The translations under genes and the position numbers were made by a program. Below the pieces are notes generated by a model that had not been told where the DNA came from, did no database searches, and worked only from the letters and a program-made list of their open reading frames with translations. Source: Syntrophomonadaceae bacterium (GTDB lineage: Bacteria; Bacillota; Dethiobacteria; DTU022). Taken from it: 9,163 nucleotides of DNA. The DNA lies in the NCBI GenBank assembly GCA_007127255.1, contig SKZS01000102.1, forward strand, positions 1 through 9,163. Reading direction: 5' to 3'. Positions 5,772-9,163 of this stretch are shown here, in pieces (position 1 is the first letter of the stretch; every line of letters starts with the position of its first letter).

Positions 5772-7178
5772 TTATAACACATTATTTTTAGCGGTGTCCG
5801 GCTGTGCAGGAACTGCCAGCAAATTGTAGGGTGAGGCTGCGCGTATCATTACTGTAATCCATTGACCCGCAGCAAGAGTATTTTTTGAAAAAACATAAAT
5901 GCCCCCATCAACATCCGGCGCATGGTATTCAGAGCGTCCAAAATACCATCTGTTTCCTGGTTTGAGAACTTTGTCGATAATGATAGTCATTTTTCTGCCA
6001 ATCAGTTTTTTATTGAGTTCCTCCGCAATATGCTGCTGCTTCACCATCAATTCCCGGTGGCGTTTTCTTGCAACTCGCCGGGGGATCGGTTTTAAATGGC
6101 TGCCGCAGGCATCCGTCCCTTTCTGCGCTGAATAGGTAAATGTTCCAAGCCTCTCGAAACGATGAAGTTGAATAAATTGGAGCAAATTATTAAATTCCCG
6201 CCTGCTTTCTCCCGGGTAGCCTACCATGCAGGTTGTGCGCAGGGCTAGTTGTGGAATCCGCTTTCGCAGTTTATTAAAAAGCTTGTTCAGGTAGCTGTTA
6301 TCATATTTTCTGCCCATCAACTGCAAAACCCTGTCGCTGGAATGCTGGATGGGAATATCAAGATATTTACAGATCCTCTCCTCAGTGGCTATCAAATCGA
6401 TCAGATCATCTGTAATGCGCGAAGGGTAGGTATACATGATCCGTAACCAGAATTTATGCTGCAAAGCAAGGACCTTTCTGATTAACCCTGCCAGATCGTA
6501 AAAGTCATCGAAATCGCTCCCGTAAGCAGTGGTATCCTGGGCAATCAGACTTATCTCACGGGCGCCTTTTTGAAGCAATCCATCTATTTCCGCAACTATT
6601 TCTTCAGGTTCACGACTGCGGTAAGGGCCTCTAATCCGCGGAATAAGGCAGTACCTGCAGTTATTACTGCAGCCTTCACCTATTTTCACCACGGCGCTGT
6701 GAGCGGGAGTCGTCAGTACCCGGGGAGCTAGGGTACAGTAGTTTTCTGTCGGACTTTTTTTGATTACGGTGCGTTTGTCTTTCAACACCATATTGATCAA
6801 GCGGTTAAGATGTTTATAACTGTGCACCCCAATAGCCCCGTCCACTTCGGCCATTGATTTAATGATCCCGCTTCCAAATAGCTCTACTAAGCACCCCGCA
6901 GCTACTATTTTTGGTTTATTACCCGGGTTTTCTGCAGCCATTTCAAGCAGCGTGTCTATCGATTCCTGCTGGGCATTTTCTATAAAACTGCAGGTGTTAA
7001 CGATAATAATATCTGCTAAACGGTAATCATCGGTTAGAACACAACCCCGGCTTGAGAGAAGACCCAAAATTTCTTCGGTATCGACCCTGTTTTTTGAACA
7101 GCCAAGGGAAACAGCTGCCACTTTTATTCCAACACATTGAGGCTGTTTGCGATCTGTTTTTAAATCTCCGGGTGACAA
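5772..7178 (-). CDS. rimO: Ribosomal protein uS12 methylthiotransferase RimO
   Basis: RimO is a radical-SAM enzyme that adds a methylthio group to an aspartate of ribosomal protein S12. In the 468-aa form, the N-terminal UPF0004 domain carries three cluster cysteines (C27 in SLGCSKN, C63 in VNTCSF, C96 in AAGCLVE). The radical-SAM motif CSNNCRYC has C170, C174 and C177, and a TRAM domain fills about residues 395-460. LIAQDTTAYG is the RimO signature, where MiaB has a GQNVNSYG-type motif, and GPYRSR also fits RimO. The frame opens at a TTG at 7193 overlapping the ftsK stop, but AAGGAG 6 nt before the TTG at 7178 favours that start; a GTG near codon 20 would give the most conserved N-terminus but has only a weak GGA. 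It follows ftsK directly. pgsA, often next, is missing. Confidence 0.95.
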   Translation of the reverse strand: MSPGDLKTDRKQPQCVGIKVAAVSLGCSKNRVDTEEILGLLSSRGCVLTDDYRLADIIIVNTCSFIENAQQESIDTLLEMAAENPGNKPKIVAAGCLVELFGSGIIKSMAEVDGAIGVHSYKHLNRLINMVLKDKRTVIKKSPTENYCTLAPRVLTTPAHSAVVKIGEGCSNNCRYCLIPRIRGPYRSREPEEIVAEIDGLLQKGAREISLIAQDTTAYGSDFDDFYDLAGLIRKVLALQHKFWLRIMYTYPSRITDDLIDLIATEERICKYLDIPIQHSSDRVLQLMGRKYDNSYLNKLFNKLRKRIPQLALRTTCMVGYPGESRREFNNLLQFIQLHRFERLGTFTYSAQKGTDACGSHLKPIPRRVARKRHRELMVKQQHIAEELNKKLIGRKMTIIIDKVLKPGNRWYFGRSEYHAPDVDGGIYVFSKNTLAAGQWITVMIRAASPYNLLAVPAQPDTAKNNVL

Positions 7179-7184
7179 TATATT

Positions 7185-7190
7185 CTCCTT
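7185..7190 (-). promoter_or_regulatory. Shine-Dalgarno site of rimO
   Basis: AAGGAG lies 6 nt before the TTG at 7178 and touches the last base of the ftsK TGA stop. This suggests that ribosomes finishing ftsK can restart on rimO. Confidence 0.7.
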
Positions 7191-9163
7191 CAATCGGATG
7201 GTCCGATAAATCCTTCACATATTTTTGCCGCCTGTTCGGAAGTAACCAGGACTTCCCTGGGTTTACTGCCTTCATAGGGACCAACAATACCCTTTCTTTC
7301 CAGATCATCTATTAGGCGGGCGGCTCTTGTATAGCCAATTCTGAAGCGCCTCTGCAGGAGTGATATCGAAGCGTTACCTGTTCGCACCACCAGGTCGACT
7401 GCTTCTGCAAAAAGGGCATCGGCCTCTTCCTCTTTGTTTTCATCTGCCGCCTGCAAAAAGGTATTTCCATTTTCATATTCAACCGGACCCTGCTCTTTAA
7501 TGAAGTCGGTAATCTTTTTTACTTCTGCTTCACTGACATAAGCTCCCTGAACCCGGTACGGTTTTACCGATCCTACCGGGTAAAAAAGCATATCTCCTCT
7601 ACCGAGAAGTTTTTCAGCACCGGACATATCAAGTATTGTCCTCGAATCAAACTGGGAGGAAACGGTGAACGCAACCCTTGATGTTATGTTAGCCTTGATA
7701 ATTCCGGTCAATACGTCAACTGAAGGACGTTGGGTGGCAACAATGAGATGTATTCCTGAGGCCCTTGACATTTGAGCAAGCCTGGCTATGGAATCTTCTA
7801 CCTCACCCGGTGAAACCAGCATCAAATCAGCGAGTTCATCAATAAGAACTACTATAAAAGGAAGCTTCTCAATTTCCGGATCTTCTTCTGAAAGTTCATT
7901 GTATGCCCCGATATCACGCACTTCCAACTGTGCAAATAAGTCATAGCGCCGACCCATTTCCCTGACCATATTGCGCAGCGCCAGGGCTGCCTTGCGGGGA
8001 TCTGTGAGAACAGGCATCATCAGGTGGGGAATACCATTATATACACTCAATTCGACAACTTTTGGATCAATCATCATAAAACGGACTTCTTCAGGCGAAG
8101 CTTTATAAAGAATGCTGGTAATAATTGTATTCAAACAGACACTCTTTCCTGCTCCTGTCGCCCCTGCGATCAAAAGATGAGGCATTTTGGTCAAGTCTGA
8201 GATAACGGGAATGCCGGTAATGTCCTTGCCGAGAGCAACTGTAAGGAATGAGGCGCTGTTTCTATAGGCATCGTCCTCCATAACTTCCCGCAGGTTAACC
8301 AGGGCAATTACCTTGTTTGGAACTTCAATGCCCAGGGCTGCCTTGCCCGGTATTGGAGCTTCTATTCTGACCAGGGGCGCTGCCAGATTAAGAGCAAGAT
8401 CATCGGAAAGATTTATTATTTTGCTGACTTTAACCCCTGCTTCGGGTTGAACTTCGAACCTGGTAACTGTCGGCCCGGACTGGACGTGAATTACTTTTGC
8501 TCTTACGCCGAAACTGTGAAGAGTGCTCTCCAGCAGTTTAGCCCTGTCTTTACTGCTTTTCAGATGATGTGATTCGCCTGTTGATCGCGGCTTTGAAAGT
8601 AATTCCAGGGGAGGTAAATTATATTCTGGCGATGACTGACTGCTGCCGGGGACCCCGACCGGAGGAAATTCAGCCCTGCTCTTTTCTTCCGGGCCGCTAA
8701 AAGTACTTTGTATATCCTTATTTTCCCGGTTTCCAACCGCACCATGGTAAGTTACTTGTTCATATTCAGAATTAGTATCTTTTATTACGTCAGATCCAGC
8801 ATCAATGGCACCGTTAACTGCTGTGGACGAAGCAGTAACCGGCGGTTCAGTTACATTATTTCTGTTTTGAGCAGCTTTCTTAACCCTGTTGTCCAATACA
8901 GAAACCACTTTGCTTATATTTTTATATCCGTAAAATGCCCCTTGCAGGATAATATTTTTTAACCATCTCAGGACACGGGATATATATTTTAAAAAGCGGT
9001 TGATTGAAATATTGAAAACTAAAAGAACGGCAATAAATGCCAGGGCGACGATCAGAATTCGGCTTCCGATTGGGCCAATTAAATATAGCAGGGCTGCTGC
9101 AAAAGCAGCGCCTATTGCACCCCCGCCCTGCTGGTTTAAACCGATAACGAAGCTCTGGTAAAA
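7190..9163 (-). CDS. ftsK: DNA translocase FtsK/SpoIIIE, 5' end outside the window
   Basis: This hexameric ATP-driven pump moves chromosome DNA across the division or sporulation septum. The frame is open to base 9163, giving 657 visible residues; a GTG at 8908 is internal, since conserved sequence continues upstream of it. Two hydrophobic segments (residues about 13-33 and 36-52; GGGAIGAAF then ILIVALAFIAVLLVF) are the end of the four-helix membrane anchor. A polar S/N/E-rich linker of about 90 residues follows, then the alpha-beta motor with Walker A GATGAGKS (8141-8164), Walker B VVLIDELAD (near 7835) and SRASGIHLIVATQRPSVDVLTG. The last 65 or so residues form the winged-helix gamma domain (LLQRRFRIGYTRAARLIDDLERKGIVG) that reads polarity sequences. 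FtsK and SpoIIIE cannot be told apart by sequence alone here. The TGA stop overlaps the first possible TTG of rimO. Confidence 0.97.
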   Translation of the reverse strand, partial: FYQSFVIGLNQQGGGAIGAAFAAALLYLIGPIGSRILIVALAFIAVLLVFNISINRFLKYISRVLRWLKNIILQGAFYGYKNISKVVSVLDNRVKKAAQNRNNVTEPPVTASSTAVNGAIDAGSDVIKDTNSEYEQVTYHGAVGNRENKDIQSTFSGPEEKSRAEFPPVGVPGSSQSSPEYNLPPLELLSKPRSTGESHHLKSSKDRAKLLESTLHSFGVRAKVIHVQSGPTVTRFEVQPEAGVKVSKIINLSDDLALNLAAPLVRIEAPIPGKAALGIEVPNKVIALVNLREVMEDDAYRNSASFLTVALGKDITGIPVISDLTKMPHLLIAGATGAGKSVCLNTIITSILYKASPEEVRFMMIDPKVVELSVYNGIPHLMMPVLTDPRKAALALRNMVREMGRRYDLFAQLEVRDIGAYNELSEEDPEIEKLPFIVVLIDELADLMLVSPGEVEDSIARLAQMSRASGIHLIVATQRPSVDVLTGIIKANITSRVAFTVSSQFDSRTILDMSGAEKLLGRGDMLFYPVGSVKPYRVQGAYVSEAEVKKITDFIKEQGPVEYENGNTFLQAADENKEEEADALFAEAVDLVVRTGNASISLLQRRFRIGYTRAARLIDDLERKGIVGPYEGSKPREVLVTSEQAAKICEGFIGPSD

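Noticed and set aside
7551..7581. Perfect 8-bp inverted repeat (ACCCGGTA and TACCGGGT) with a 15-nt loop.
   Set aside because: It falls within the conserved FtsK motor sequence and has no U-tract on the minus strand; it is most simply explained by codon choice.
8560..8745. Small minus-strand frame inside ftsK.
   Set aside because: It lies in another frame across the ftsK linker, which is itself open, and shows no recognisable motif.

Overview
The window is a housekeeping stretch of a low-to-moderate GC Firmicutes chromosome, most likely a member of the Clostridia. The evidence is gene content and order (ftsK/spoIIIE, rimO, cinA, thpR, recA, recX, rny, ymdB), strong GGAGG-type Shine-Dalgarno sites, a sigma-A-like promoter and U-rich intrinsic terminators. 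Genus cannot be read from the sequence. All eight genes lie on the minus strand, so transcription runs from high to low coordinates. I see no mobile element, CRISPR array, rRNA or tRNA.

Region 9163-2240 looks like one operon: ftsK (5' end outside the window), rimO, cinA, thpR, recA and recX. Spacing runs from a few bases to about 65 bases, with no terminator between genes. It joins chromosome translocation (FtsK/SpoIIIE), ribosomal protein modification (RimO), nucleotide repair (CinA), RNA-end processing (ThpR) and recombination with its modulator (RecA, RecX). Five successive genes (rimO, cinA, thpR, recA, recX) appear to start with TTG. The pgsA gene often found beside cinA is not present.

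Region 2239-1964 has no protein gene but is the most interesting part. Just after the recX stop there is a near-consensus promoter (TTGACA, 17 bp, TACAAT). It would make an RNA of about 185 nt with a 12-bp closing stem, a GCAA-tetraloop hairpin, a second hairpin, and an abutting intrinsic terminator. I could not match it to a known RNA family from memory. It is either a free-standing small RNA or a structured leader of rny.

Region 1963-1 carries rny (membrane-anchored RNase Y), an intrinsic terminator, and the start of ymdB, a metallophosphoesterase that runs off the left end. These two genes start with ATG. RNase Y and YmdB are neighbours in many Firmicutes. A structured transcript just ahead of the gene for the main mRNA-decay endonuclease invites the hypothesis that RNase Y controls its own expression through it; this is inference only.
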